Shown piece after piece: positions 24,597-32,223 of a stretch of 64,000 bases of DNA; the first letter of the stretch is position 1; each line of letters starts with the position of its first letter. Position numbers and translations under genes: made by a program. This stretch comes from Mycobacterium sp. SM1. Its GTDB lineage: Bacteria > Actinomycetota > Actinomycetes > Mycobacteriales > Mycobacteriaceae. The stretch lies in NCBI RefSeq assembly GCF_018361265.1, contig NZ_JAFLNH010000002.1, forward strand, positions 248,001 through 312,000, written 5' to 3'. The notes under the pieces are model-generated. The model did not search any database. It saw only the letters and a program-made list of their open reading frames with translations, and had not been told where the DNA came from.

Positions 24597-25892
24597 TTGA
24601 GGCGTCCTGACAGAGCGGATCGGGAGCCGATTGCGCCATTTGGCCGGCGTTCGGCGAGGCTGCTGCCGGTACCAAACCCGCCGCCGAAGCTTCGCATTCT
24701 CGTTGTCGGCGCCGGGGTGGGCGGAATTTCCGTTGCCCGGGGATTACTGCGCGACGGCCACGACGTCACCGTCTTCGAACAGCGGCCGGATGTGGCGCCG
24801 GGCGGCGGCGCCGTGACCATCTGGCCCAATGGCGCGACGGTTTTGGGCCAGCTGGGTGTCGATATGGACGGGGCGGGGCAGCCGCTGTCCAGCGTTCGGG
24901 TCGTGACCGCCACCGGTCACCCGATCACCACGGTGGACCTGACCGCGCTCGCGGCCCGGCTGGGCGCGCCCGTGCGGATGGCCCCTCGCCGGATCCTGCT
25001 GGAACGGCTGCTGGAAGACTTTCCCGGCGAGCGCATTTGGTGCAACTCCCGGGCGGTCGCGGCGGTCAATACCCGCACCGGCGTGCGAGTCGAGTTCCAA
25101 GACAGCAGCGCGGCAGCAGGAGACGTGCTGATCGGCGCGGATGGGCTGCACTCGATGGTTCGGCGTCTCGTCGGCGCGCAGCCCGCGAAGCCCACCGGCT
25201 GGTGCAGCTGGCAGGGACTGGTCACGCTTCCGGAGGTCTGCGCAACGCCCATCGCCCTGATGGCTATCGGCCGGCAGGCAAACCTGGGCCTGTGGCCGGC
25301 CGGCGGTTCGAAGCTTCAGTGGTGGTTCGACCTGCGATGGTCGCCCGAGTTCGTCAGGCCGGCGCGTCCGATGGACATGATCCGGTCGTGTTTCACCGGA
25401 TGGTGCGACGCAGCGGATCGAGTGCTGGCAACGTTGACCGATGACGATCTCGCCGGTTCGCCGTTCCCGCATTTCCGGCATCCGATTCCGGGCCCGGGCC
25501 GGGGCGCGGTGACGCTGCTCGGCGACGCCGCGCACACGATGCCGCCCACCCTCGCACAGGGAACCAATCAGGCGCTGCTCGACGCGATGGTGCTGCGCAA
25601 GGCGCTGTCGGATGTCCGGAACTCAAGCAACGGCAGCAATGGCGATCTGCCGACGGCGCTGCGCTGGTACGAGAAAACGAGGCGACGCCAGCTCAAGGCG
25701 GTGTCCTGGGTAACCACGTTGCAGGTATCCCGTCCCGAGTCGGTGCTTCGACCGGCGGGGATGCTTCCGGACCGGGTCATGACCTGGGCGCTTGCGAGGT
25801 TTCTGCGTTCGGTGAGTCACCGGCGGGTGTCCGCGGAGATCTGCCGGGACCTGCTGACCGCGAGGACCGTCCCCGGTGCTCGACCGCGATGA
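24597..25892 (+). CDS. FAD-dependent aromatic-type monooxygenase (PHBH/salicylate hydroxylase fold)
   Basis: 431 aa from TTG 24597; an in-frame TGA lies 9 nt upstream and no ATG or GTG occurs before the Rossmann motif, and GAGGTGAGG precedes the TTG. Motifs: ILVVGAGVGGISVARGLLRD (GxGxxG, FAD), GADGLHSMVRRL (DG motif) and LLGDAAHTMPPTLAQGTNQA (GD motif contacting FAD). This class A flavoprotein hydroxylates phenolic or enolic rings using NAD(P)H and O2. The stop overlaps the O-methyltransferase start (ATGA), suggesting hydroxylation followed by O-methylation of the new hydroxyl. Confidence 0.87.
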   Translation: MRRPDRADREPIAPFGRRSARLLPVPNPPPKLRILVVGAGVGGISVARGLLRDGHDVTVFEQRPDVAPGGGAVTIWPNGATVLGQLGVDMDGAGQPLSSVRVVTATGHPITTVDLTALAARLGAPVRMAPRRILLERLLEDFPGERIWCNSRAVAAVNTRTGVRVEFQDSSAAAGDVLIGADGLHSMVRRLVGAQPAKPTGWCSWQGLVTLPEVCATPIALMAIGRQANLGLWPAGGSKLQWWFDLRWSPEFVRPARPMDMIRSCFTGWCDAADRVLATLTDDDLAGSPFPHFRHPIPGPGRGAVTLLGDAAHTMPPTLAQGTNQALLDAMVLRKALSDVRNSSNGSNGDLPTALRWYEKTRRRQLKAVSWVTTLQVSRPESVLRPAGMLPDRVMTWALARFLRSVSHRRVSAEICRDLLTARTVPGARPR

Positions 25893-26974
25893 CCACGTCT
25901 CGGGTGCCGCCGGCCACGCTGGCCCGCGTTGTCGAGTGGATGCGCCACCACCTGTACCGGCTTCATCAGCGGCTGACACCCGCGCCGGCAGCGATGATGG
26001 AAATGATCACTGCCGCCTGGGCGTCGCAGGCGATCACCGTGGTGGCCGAACTCGGTGTGGCCGATGCCCTCGCTGACGGGCCGCTGCCGATCGACGAGCT
26101 GGCGGCCCGGGTGGGAGCGGACGCCGATGCGCTGCAACGGCTGCTGCGGGCGTTGATCGGCCGGGGTATCTTCCGTCAGCGCCGAGACGGCCGTTATGAG
26201 CTGAATTCCCTTGGCGCAACCCTGCGCGCAAACGTGCCGGTGTCGATGGCGTGTGCGGCGCGGTTTTACGGGTCGCCCGAGCAGCGCGAACGCTGGACCC
26301 TGCTTGCGCATTCGGTTCGGACCGGGGATTCGGTTGTCCCCGAGTTGCGCGGCAAGGAAAGCTTCGATTACTTCGCCGAAAAACCCGAGCTTGCCGAGCT
26401 GTTCAACCAGACCATGACAAGCATTTCGGGGCTGACAACCGCACCCCTGGTCGCCGGCTACGACTTCAGCGCCTACCGCACGATCGTCGACGTCGGCGGC
26501 GGGCAGGGACATCTGCTGGCGGCCATCCTGGAGGCGGCTCCGGCTTCCCGGGGGGTCCTGTACGACCTGCCGCGGGTCGTCGCACGGGCCCCCGGCCTGT
26601 TGCGCGAGCACGGTGTGGCCGAGCGGGTGCGTATCGTCGCAGGGTCGTTTTTCGACAGCGTTCCGGGCGGCGGTGACGCCTACATCCTCAAGAACATCAT
26701 GCACGACTGGCCCGACGAGCGGGCTGTGCAGATCCTGCGTAATGTTCACGCGGCAGCCGGGCCACGCGCCGCGGTGCTGCTGATCGAACTGGTGATCCCC
26801 GAGCACGGGCGTGACTTCCCGGGGAATTGGTCGGATCTGGAGATGCTGCTGAATTTGGGCTCCCGTGAACGCAGCGTTTCTCAGTACCGAAACCTGCTCC
26901 ACCAAGCCGGATTCCGGATGGCTCGGGTGGTGCGGACAGCTTCGCCTCTCAGCGTGGTCGAGGCCACGCGCTAA
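25889..26974 (+). CDS. SAM-dependent O-methyltransferase (plant-type/CrtF-like)
   Basis: 361 aa, coupled to the monooxygenase by ATGA. N-terminal winged-helix dimerisation domain (MEMITAAWASQAITVVAELG; DALQRLLRALIGRGIF) and C-terminal Methyltransf_2 domain with the SAM loop IVDVGGGQGHLLAAIL. NIMHDWPDERAVQIL carries the His-Asp of the catalytic region, and VLLIELVIPE follows. Family members methylate hydroxyls of polyketides, aromatic compounds or hydroxycarotenoids (hydroxyneurosporene). The substrate is unknown. Given the ZAS-carotenoid oxygenase nearby, an isoprenoid substrate is one option. Confidence 0.87.
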   Translation: MTTSRVPPATLARVVEWMRHHLYRLHQRLTPAPAAMMEMITAAWASQAITVVAELGVADALADGPLPIDELAARVGADADALQRLLRALIGRGIFRQRRDGRYELNSLGATLRANVPVSMACAARFYGSPEQRERWTLLAHSVRTGDSVVPELRGKESFDYFAEKPELAELFNQTMTSISGLTTAPLVAGYDFSAYRTIVDVGGGQGHLLAAILEAAPASRGVLYDLPRVVARAPGLLREHGVAERVRIVAGSFFDSVPGGGDAYILKNIMHDWPDERAVQILRNVHAAAGPRAAVLLIELVIPEHGRDFPGNWSDLEMLLNLGSRERSVSQYRNLLHQAGFRMARVVRTASPLSVVEATR

Positions 26975-26994
26975 TTGCGGAATTTCCCACGCCG

Positions 26995-27022
26995 TGAACT
27001 CACGTCGTCCGCGCGTCGTGTA
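26995..27022 (+). promoter_or_regulatory. Internal SigL-type promoter of the ThDP gene, leaderless
   Basis: TGAACT (26995-27000), 16 bp, CGTGTA (27017-27022). The ATG of the ThDP gene (27029) begins 7 nt after the -10, so the transcript would be leaderless. The -35 differs from consensus at one base; CGTGTA is an accepted -10 variant. Confidence 0.55.
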
Positions 27023-27028
27023 CATGAC

Positions 27029-28789
27029 ATGCTCAGAAAGCACCGGGTGGTCGACCACATCGTCGGGCACCTCGCGGGAATCGGCGCCGATCACATCTTC
27101 GGTGTCGACGGCGCCAACATCGAAGATCTTTACGACGCCGCGTATTTCCGGCCCGACATCACCGCCGTGCTGGCCAAGCACGAGTTCTCGGCGGCCACGA
27201 TGGCCGACGGCTACAGCCGCAGCGGAGCCGTCCTGGGCGTGGTAGCGGCGACCTCCGGCGGAGGCGCGCTGAACCTCGTTCCAGGACTGGGGGAATCGTT
27301 CGCCAGCCGGGTTCCGGTATTGGCGCTGGTGGGCCAGCCGGCGACCACGATGGATGGCCGCGGCAGCTTCCAGGACACCAGCGGGCGCAACGGTTCGCTG
27401 AACGCCGAGGCGCTGTTTTCCGCGGTGTCGGTATTCTGCCGACGGGTGCTGACGCCCGCCGACATCGCCGCGGCATTGTCGGCCGCCGTGGCGGCGGCCC
27501 GAACCGGCGGACCCGCGGTGTTGCTGCTGCCGAAAGACATTCAACAGTCCGACGTGCCGACCAGCGGTTTTATGGGGGCTGGCGAGCGCCCACCGGCTGT
27601 CGGTGACCGACGGGCTATCGGTGACCCACACCCGATCGTGCAAGCGCTGCGCCGGGTGACCGGACCGGTAACCATTATCGCCGGCGAACAAGTCGCCCGC
27701 GATGACGCGCAGGCCGAACTGGCATCGCTGCGGTCGGTGCTGCGGGCCCGGGTGGCGTGTGTCCCCGATGCCAAAGATGCCGCCGGCACACCGGGTTTCG
27801 GGCTATCGTCGGCACTCGGGGTCACCGGGGTTATGGGCCACCCCAGTGTGGCGGAGGCGGTGGCGGCCAGCGCGCTGTGCCTGGTGGTGGGCACCCGGCT
27901 GCCGGTGACCGCGCGCACGGGTCTCGACGACGCGCTGGCGGCGGTGCGCACGATCTCGATCGGGTCCGCGCCGCCATACATTCCGTGCACCCACGTGCAC
28001 ACCGACGACCTGCGGACATCGTTGCGGATGCTGACCAGAGCGCTCACCGGTCCCGGGCGGCCAACGGGGATCCGGGTGCCCGATGTGGTGTCGAGCGCCG
28101 AGTTAAGGCCGCCGGTGTTCGACGGTGCCGGGGTGCGCTACCGCGACGCCATGGGTGTGCTCGATCGCGTCCTACCCGACGGTGTCGACATCGTCGTCGA
28201 TGCCGGCAACACCGGCGCGGCGGCCGTGCATTATCTGCCCGCGCGGCGCCGGGGCCGGTTCGCCGTGGCGCTGGGCATGGGCGGCATGGGTTACAGCTTC
28301 GGTGCCGGTATCGGGATGGCGTTCGCCCGGGCGAAGCAACAGCCACCCGGCGGGCGTGTGGTGGTGATCGCCGGGGACGGTGCGTTTTTCATGCATGGTA
28401 TGGAGGTGCACACCGCGGTGCAGTATCGGCTACCGGTGACGTTCGTATTGTTCAACAACAACGCCCACGCGATGTGCGTGACCCGCGAACAGCTGTTCTA
28501 CGGCGGCCGTTACAGCTACAACCGGTTCGCTCCAAGCCGGCTCGGGGCCGGCCTGGCAGCGATGTTCCCGGGACTGACCTGTGTCGAGGTCAGCGACGCC
28601 GACGGGTTAAGCGCGGCGATGCGCACGGTCCTCGATCTCGACGGGCCGGCGGTGATCAGCGTCGAATGCGCGGCCGACGAAATCCCTCCGTTTGCACCAT
28701 TTCTCACCGGTCAGATAACCAACATCACTGCTAGACAACATATCCCAACTAGCAAGGAGAACAGAAACGATGTCGCTGCCAGCGCTTGA
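27029..28789 (+). CDS. Thiamine-diphosphate-dependent enzyme, acetolactate synthase-like
   Basis: 586 aa from ATG 27029 (MLRKHRVVDHIVGHLAGIGA). The frame is open from 26975, but the shorter start coincides with a leaderless promoter. Three-domain ThDP fold: the Pyr domain has the activating glutamate E52 in AKHEFSAATMADGYSR; the middle domain is near 190-330; the PP domain has the ThDP/Mg motif GDGAFFMHGMEVHT (G449-D450-G451) and FNNNAHAM about 26 residues on. Such enzymes decarboxylate 2-keto acids and may join acyl units (acyloin or acetolactate type). An aminotransferase in the same cluster could supply the keto acid. Substrate unassigned. Confidence 0.87.
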   Translation: MLRKHRVVDHIVGHLAGIGADHIFGVDGANIEDLYDAAYFRPDITAVLAKHEFSAATMADGYSRSGAVLGVVAATSGGGALNLVPGLGESFASRVPVLALVGQPATTMDGRGSFQDTSGRNGSLNAEALFSAVSVFCRRVLTPADIAAALSAAVAAARTGGPAVLLLPKDIQQSDVPTSGFMGAGERPPAVGDRRAIGDPHPIVQALRRVTGPVTIIAGEQVARDDAQAELASLRSVLRARVACVPDAKDAAGTPGFGLSSALGVTGVMGHPSVAEAVAASALCLVVGTRLPVTARTGLDDALAAVRTISIGSAPPYIPCTHVHTDDLRTSLRMLTRALTGPGRPTGIRVPDVVSSAELRPPVFDGAGVRYRDAMGVLDRVLPDGVDIVVDAGNTGAAAVHYLPARRRGRFAVALGMGGMGYSFGAGIGMAFARAKQQPPGGRVVVIAGDGAFFMHGMEVHTAVQYRLPVTFVLFNNNAHAMCVTREQLFYGGRYSYNRFAPSRLGAGLAAMFPGLTCVEVSDADGLSAAMRTVLDLDGPAVISVECAADEIPPFAPFLTGQITNITARQHIPTSKENRNDVAASA

Positions 28790-29435
28790 CGATATCGTCG
28801 CCCATCGGCGCACCACCGAGCCGATCGAGGGCTTGGTGCGAATCGAGACCTCGCCACTGGAGCAGACCGCCCCGGTCATGATGGCCAAGATGCGCGCGGT
28901 GTACCCGCACGACGAAGTCTTCGGCCGGTACTGCACCGTCAACGACTACATCGACTGCCCGCCGGGCGAGCTGCTCGAATATCTGGCCGACACCCGCAGC
29001 TGCGAGGAGTGGACCTACACCCTACGCGGCTTCACGCCCACCGAGGAGCCCGGGCTCTGGGTGGCCTACGACCGGTTGCTGCCGGACACCAAGATCTACA
29101 CCCGCACCGTGGCCAATGCCGAGGCGCGGACCGTCGACTACCACTGCGCCTGGGATCAGGGTAAACACCTGTGGATGATCTATCTGATGCGGGTGCTCGA
29201 CGCGCAGGTGGTGCTCAACAAGCCGGGTTCGGTTGTCCTGTGGACCAATTGCCGTCACCCGTTCTACGACGAGAACCCCTACCCCGAAACCGCCCCACCC
29301 GGGCGCACGGGCTGGGTCGGCGACTTCTGGGACCTGTTCGGTGCCGGTCACGGGCTGGAGCTGAACAACCTGAAGACGATCGCCGAATACCGGCACCGCA
29401 ACGGCCTGCCGATTACGCCGGCCTGGATGAGATGA
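28770..29435 (+). CDS. SRPBCC-like (START/Bet v1 fold) protein of unknown function
   Basis: 221 aa. The ATG at 28770 lies 20 nt inside the preceding gene with AAGGAGA upstream. The central part (VNDYIDCPPGELLEYLADTR, then SCEEWTYTLRGF) resembles SRPBCC/polyketide-cyclase-like proteins, in which a hydrophobic cavity holds a ligand. The C-terminal third (PYPETAPPGRTGWVGDFWDL) is not something I can place. Position between the ThDP enzyme and the KAS III-like gene suggests a cyclase, aldolase-type or carrier role in the same pathway. Fold assignment is tentative. Confidence 0.6.
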   Translation: MSLPALDDIVAHRRTTEPIEGLVRIETSPLEQTAPVMMAKMRAVYPHDEVFGRYCTVNDYIDCPPGELLEYLADTRSCEEWTYTLRGFTPTEEPGLWVAYDRLLPDTKIYTRTVANAEARTVDYHCAWDQGKHLWMIYLMRVLDAQVVLNKPGSVVLWTNCRHPFYDENPYPETAPPGRTGWVGDFWDLFGAGHGLELNNLKTIAEYRHRNGLPITPAWMR

Positions 29436-29442
29436 GGCCAGC

Positions 29443-30462
29443 GTGAGCCAGCCCCCCGTGAGCCTGATCGATGTCTCCAGCTACCTGCCCGGTGAGCCGG
29501 TCAGCGCCGACTACTACGCACAATTCGCCGACTCCGACGAGTTACGCGGCAATCTCATGTTTCGCGCGCCTGCGTTTCGTCACCACGTCGGGCCGGAGGA
29601 AACCGCGATCGACATGGTGGAGCGCGCCGCGCAAGGACTGGTCGAACGCCACGGCCGAGACGTCATCGCCGATGTCGATGTGCTGATCACCCACACCCAG
29701 CTGCCCGACATCCCGTTCTACGGCGCGGGCGGTGGGATCGCTCACCGGCTGGGCATGCACCCCTCCTGGGTACTCGACCTGCACAACGGCGGGTGCGCAG
29801 CATTCGTGCTGGGGCTCAAGGTCGCCCGCTGCCTGCTGGCGTCCGGTGAAGGGCGGACCGCGCTGATCGCGGTCGCACAGAATGCCGCCGGCCAGGTTTT
29901 CGACCAACCCGCGGTGCGCCGCAAGGCGCAGGCGGCGATTCCCGGCGATGGTGCGGCGGTCGGCCTTGTCACGCTCTCCGATCGATCACCCATCCTCGAC
30001 GTCGAGTGCCGCACCTACGGCGCATACGCCGGCGACATGACCCTCGCCATCGACCCACCCCGCAAGTGGTGGCAGCCCGGGCCCGGCGAGGGTTTCATCG
30101 GTTTCACCGACACCAAGATCGCCAAGGTGCTCGCCCGCGGCAACCGCCTGGTTCCCGAGGTAGCGCTTGCGGTGTGCGATCGAATCGGTATATCGCCCAA
30201 AGACATTGATCTCCTGGTCACCAACCAGCCCAGCCGTGTGTTCCTGCGTAACTGGCGCGAAGCCCTCGGGGTGCCATGCGAACGCCATCGGGATACCTTC
30301 GACGAATGCGGCAACCTCTTCGGTGCCGGTATCCCGATCAATCTGCACCGCGCGATAACCGAGGGACAGCTCCACTCCGGCGATGTCGTCTTGATGGCGG
30401 CCTTCGCCCATGCCGGTGACTTTGCCGGCGCGGCCGCCGTGCGGTGGGGTGGGCGAGACTGA
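29443..30462 (+). CDS. KAS III (FabH)-like condensing enzyme with altered active site
   Basis: 339 aa, GTG start 7 nt after the previous stop. Thiolase-fold protein of the ketoacyl-ACP synthase III group: nucleophilic cysteine C118 in LHNGGCAAFVLGL, and the substrate-pocket segment GFIGFTDTKIAKVLARG. The usual catalytic HQAN is replaced by NQPS (N261 where histidine is expected), while the second asparagine is kept (N291, ECGNLFGAG). FabH needs Cys-His-Asn for decarboxylative condensation, so this enzyme probably transfers an acyl group to a non-malonyl acceptor, like the CerJ/ester-forming relatives, or condenses by another route. Stop overlaps the aminotransferase start (TGATG). Confidence 0.82.
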   Translation: MSQPPVSLIDVSSYLPGEPVSADYYAQFADSDELRGNLMFRAPAFRHHVGPEETAIDMVERAAQGLVERHGRDVIADVDVLITHTQLPDIPFYGAGGGIAHRLGMHPSWVLDLHNGGCAAFVLGLKVARCLLASGEGRTALIAVAQNAAGQVFDQPAVRRKAQAAIPGDGAAVGLVTLSDRSPILDVECRTYGAYAGDMTLAIDPPRKWWQPGPGEGFIGFTDTKIAKVLARGNRLVPEVALAVCDRIGISPKDIDLLVTNQPSRVFLRNWREALGVPCERHRDTFDECGNLFGAGIPINLHRAITEGQLHSGDVVLMAAFAHAGDFAGAAAVRWGGRD

Positions 30463-31505
30463 TGAGTGAAGCGGCGCGGCCGAGTTCGGCCACCGCTGCG
30501 ATCTTCGGCGCGCTTTCGCCGGCGGTCGATCCGTTCGCGCTGTCCCTCAACGAGAACCCTTTCCCGCCATTACCGGCGGTGCGCTCGGCTTTGGCTCGCG
30601 CTATCGACACCGCCAACCGCTATCCGGAGTTCCGGCCAGACCGGTTGCGCCGGTTAGTGGCACACCGCATCGGCGTTCGCGACGATCAGGTGGTGCTGGG
30701 AGCGGGGGCGTCCGGGGTCGCGATGCAGGTGTTGCACACGGTGGCGCTGCCGGGGGATCGGATTGTGCTGAGTCAGCCCACATTCGACGGGTATCCGATT
30801 TTCGCCGAGATGGCCCGGCTGCGACCGACCATCGTGGCGCTGGACAAGTACGGCCATCACGACCTGGCGGCGATGGCCGACGCCGCCGCGGACGCAAGGG
30901 TGGTCGTCTTGTGCCGCCCGCACAATCCCACCGGAACGCTGGAGCCACTGGCATCCGTGGAGTGGCTCCTGGCGCGAGTGCCGCGTGACACGGTGGTACT
31001 GCTCGACGAGGCCTATATCGAGTTCGTCGCCCCGGGGCATCGCATCGATGGACCGGAGCTGATCCAGCATTTTCCGAATGTCGTTGTGCTGCGGACGTTC
31101 TCCAAGGCTTACGGACTTGCCGGACTGCGTATCGGATACGGGTTCGCGGCACCCGAGTTGGCCGGCACGCTGTGGGCCATGCAATTGCCGTTCGGCGTAA
31201 GTAACACCAGCGCGGTGGCGGTCGCGGCGTCCTATGACGCCGAAGATCAGTTACGGCAACGCATTCGGCGGATCAACGCCGAGCGCAATTACCTGCGGCG
31301 ACGCCTGTGCGCCATGAGCGTCTACAGCACCGATTCACACGCGAGCTTTGTGTACCTGCCGCCGAGGGGTCGGCCATGGCACGAGGTGTTCGCCGGTACC
31401 GGACTGCGGGTGCGCCACTACACCGATGGTGCGGTGCGCATCGCCGTCGGCGGCCGGGCGTCCACCCTAGCGGTGCTGTCCGCGCTGGGAAAGGCGCCGG
31501 GCTGA
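30462..31505 (+). CDS. Class I/II PLP aminotransferase (HisC-like)
   Basis: 347 aa, ATG 30462 overlapping the KAS III-like stop by one base. Fold-type I signatures: SLNENPFPPLPAVR at the N-terminus, RPHNPTGTLEP, VLLDEAYIEF and the PLP lysine K215 in TFSKAYGLAGLRIGYGFA. Resembles histidinol-phosphate and aromatic aminotransferases, but as a cluster member more likely interconverts an amino acid and the 2-keto acid used by the ThDP enzyme, or aminates the product. Last gene of the polycistron; MarR follows 33 nt later. Confidence 0.87.
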   Translation: MSEAARPSSATAAIFGALSPAVDPFALSLNENPFPPLPAVRSALARAIDTANRYPEFRPDRLRRLVAHRIGVRDDQVVLGAGASGVAMQVLHTVALPGDRIVLSQPTFDGYPIFAEMARLRPTIVALDKYGHHDLAAMADAAADARVVVLCRPHNPTGTLEPLASVEWLLARVPRDTVVLLDEAYIEFVAPGHRIDGPELIQHFPNVVVLRTFSKAYGLAGLRIGYGFAAPELAGTLWAMQLPFGVSNTSAVAVAASYDAEDQLRQRIRRINAERNYLRRRLCAMSVYSTDSHASFVYLPPRGRPWHEVFAGTGLRVRHYTDGAVRIAVGGRASTLAVLSALGKAPG

Positions 31506-31538
31506 CCCGCTCGCGGCAAAAGTGCGGTAAGAAAAAGC

Positions 31539-32057
31539 GTGGCTGCCGAGCAACCCGACAAGCGATCCGCCAAACCCGACCCGATCGCTCAGGCGAGGGC
31601 CAACTGGGAGCGTGCCGGCTGGGGCGAGGTTGCCGACGGCATGGTCGCGGTGACCTCGGTGATGCGGGCGCACCAGATCCTGCTCGCCCGCGTCGAGGCG
31701 GCCTTGCGCCCATACGACCTGAGTTTCTCCCGCTTTGAGTTATTACGCTTGCTGGCGTTTAGCCGCACCGGGGCGTTGCCGATCACCAAGGCGTCCGACC
31801 GGTTGCAAGTGCACGTCACCAGCGTCACCCATGCGATTCGCCGGCTGGAGGCCGACGGGCTGGTCAAGCGGCTGCCGCACCCCACCGATGGCCGGACCAC
31901 CCTGGTGCAGATCACCGACCTGGGCCGAGCCACGGTCGAAGACGCCACCGTCACCCTCAACGAGCAGGTGTTCGCCGATATCGGGATGTCCGTCGAACAA
32001 GCCCGGGCGCTGGTGTCGTCGATCGAAACGTTGCGGCACAACGCCGGGGATTTCTGA
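31539..32057 (+). CDS. MarR-family transcriptional regulator (Rv0737-like)
   Basis: 172 aa from GTG 31539. Winged-helix MarR domain: LSFSRFELLRLLAFSRTGAL, recognition helix region ASDRLQVHVTSVTHAIRRLE, wing HPTDGRTTLVQITDLG. In M. tuberculosis a regulator of this type (Rv0737) follows rslA directly; here about 11 kb of CDF transporter plus biosynthetic genes lie between. It could regulate the adjacent cluster by sensing its product, or simply be the ancestral neighbour. Confidence 0.85.
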   Translation: MAAEQPDKRSAKPDPIAQARANWERAGWGEVADGMVAVTSVMRAHQILLARVEAALRPYDLSFSRFELLRLLAFSRTGALPITKASDRLQVHVTSVTHAIRRLEADGLVKRLPHPTDGRTTLVQITDLGRATVEDATVTLNEQVFADIGMSVEQARALVSSIETLRHNAGDF

Positions 32058-32144
32058 ATGGGTCGGGCTCGCCGACGGATCACCGAATTGACTTGTGTCA
32101 CTCACCTGCGTCGCCCCTGGCCCCTGGGCCCTGGCGGCAGGGAG

Positions 32145-32172
32145 TTGTCCACAGCCTGCGGTTGATCCACAG
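32145..32172 (+). promoter_or_regulatory. Paired TCCACAG motifs upstream of second 13E12 gene
   Basis: TTGTCCACAG (32145-32154) and TTGATCCACAGG (32162-32173) in direct orientation. TTGTCCACA matches the recalled mycobacterial DnaA-box consensus. Equivalent to the pair at 845-870. Confidence 0.45.
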
Positions 32173-32211
32173 GACGCCGTGCGCGCAGGCCGGTGTGTCG
32201 GCGCCGCCTGA

Positions 32212-32217
32212 TAGTGT
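32212..32217 (+). promoter_or_regulatory. -10 element, probable leaderless promoter of second 13E12 gene
   Basis: TAGTGT ends 6 nt before ATG 32224 with no ribosome-binding site, the same geometry as the first 13E12 gene. Confidence 0.5.
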
Positions 32218-32223
32218 TCGAAC

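Noticed and set aside
25817..27691. 624-aa minus-strand frame opposite the O-methyltransferase and ThDP genes
   Set aside because: Length is due to GC-rich codon bias on the plus strand; the plus-strand proteins have clear motifs.
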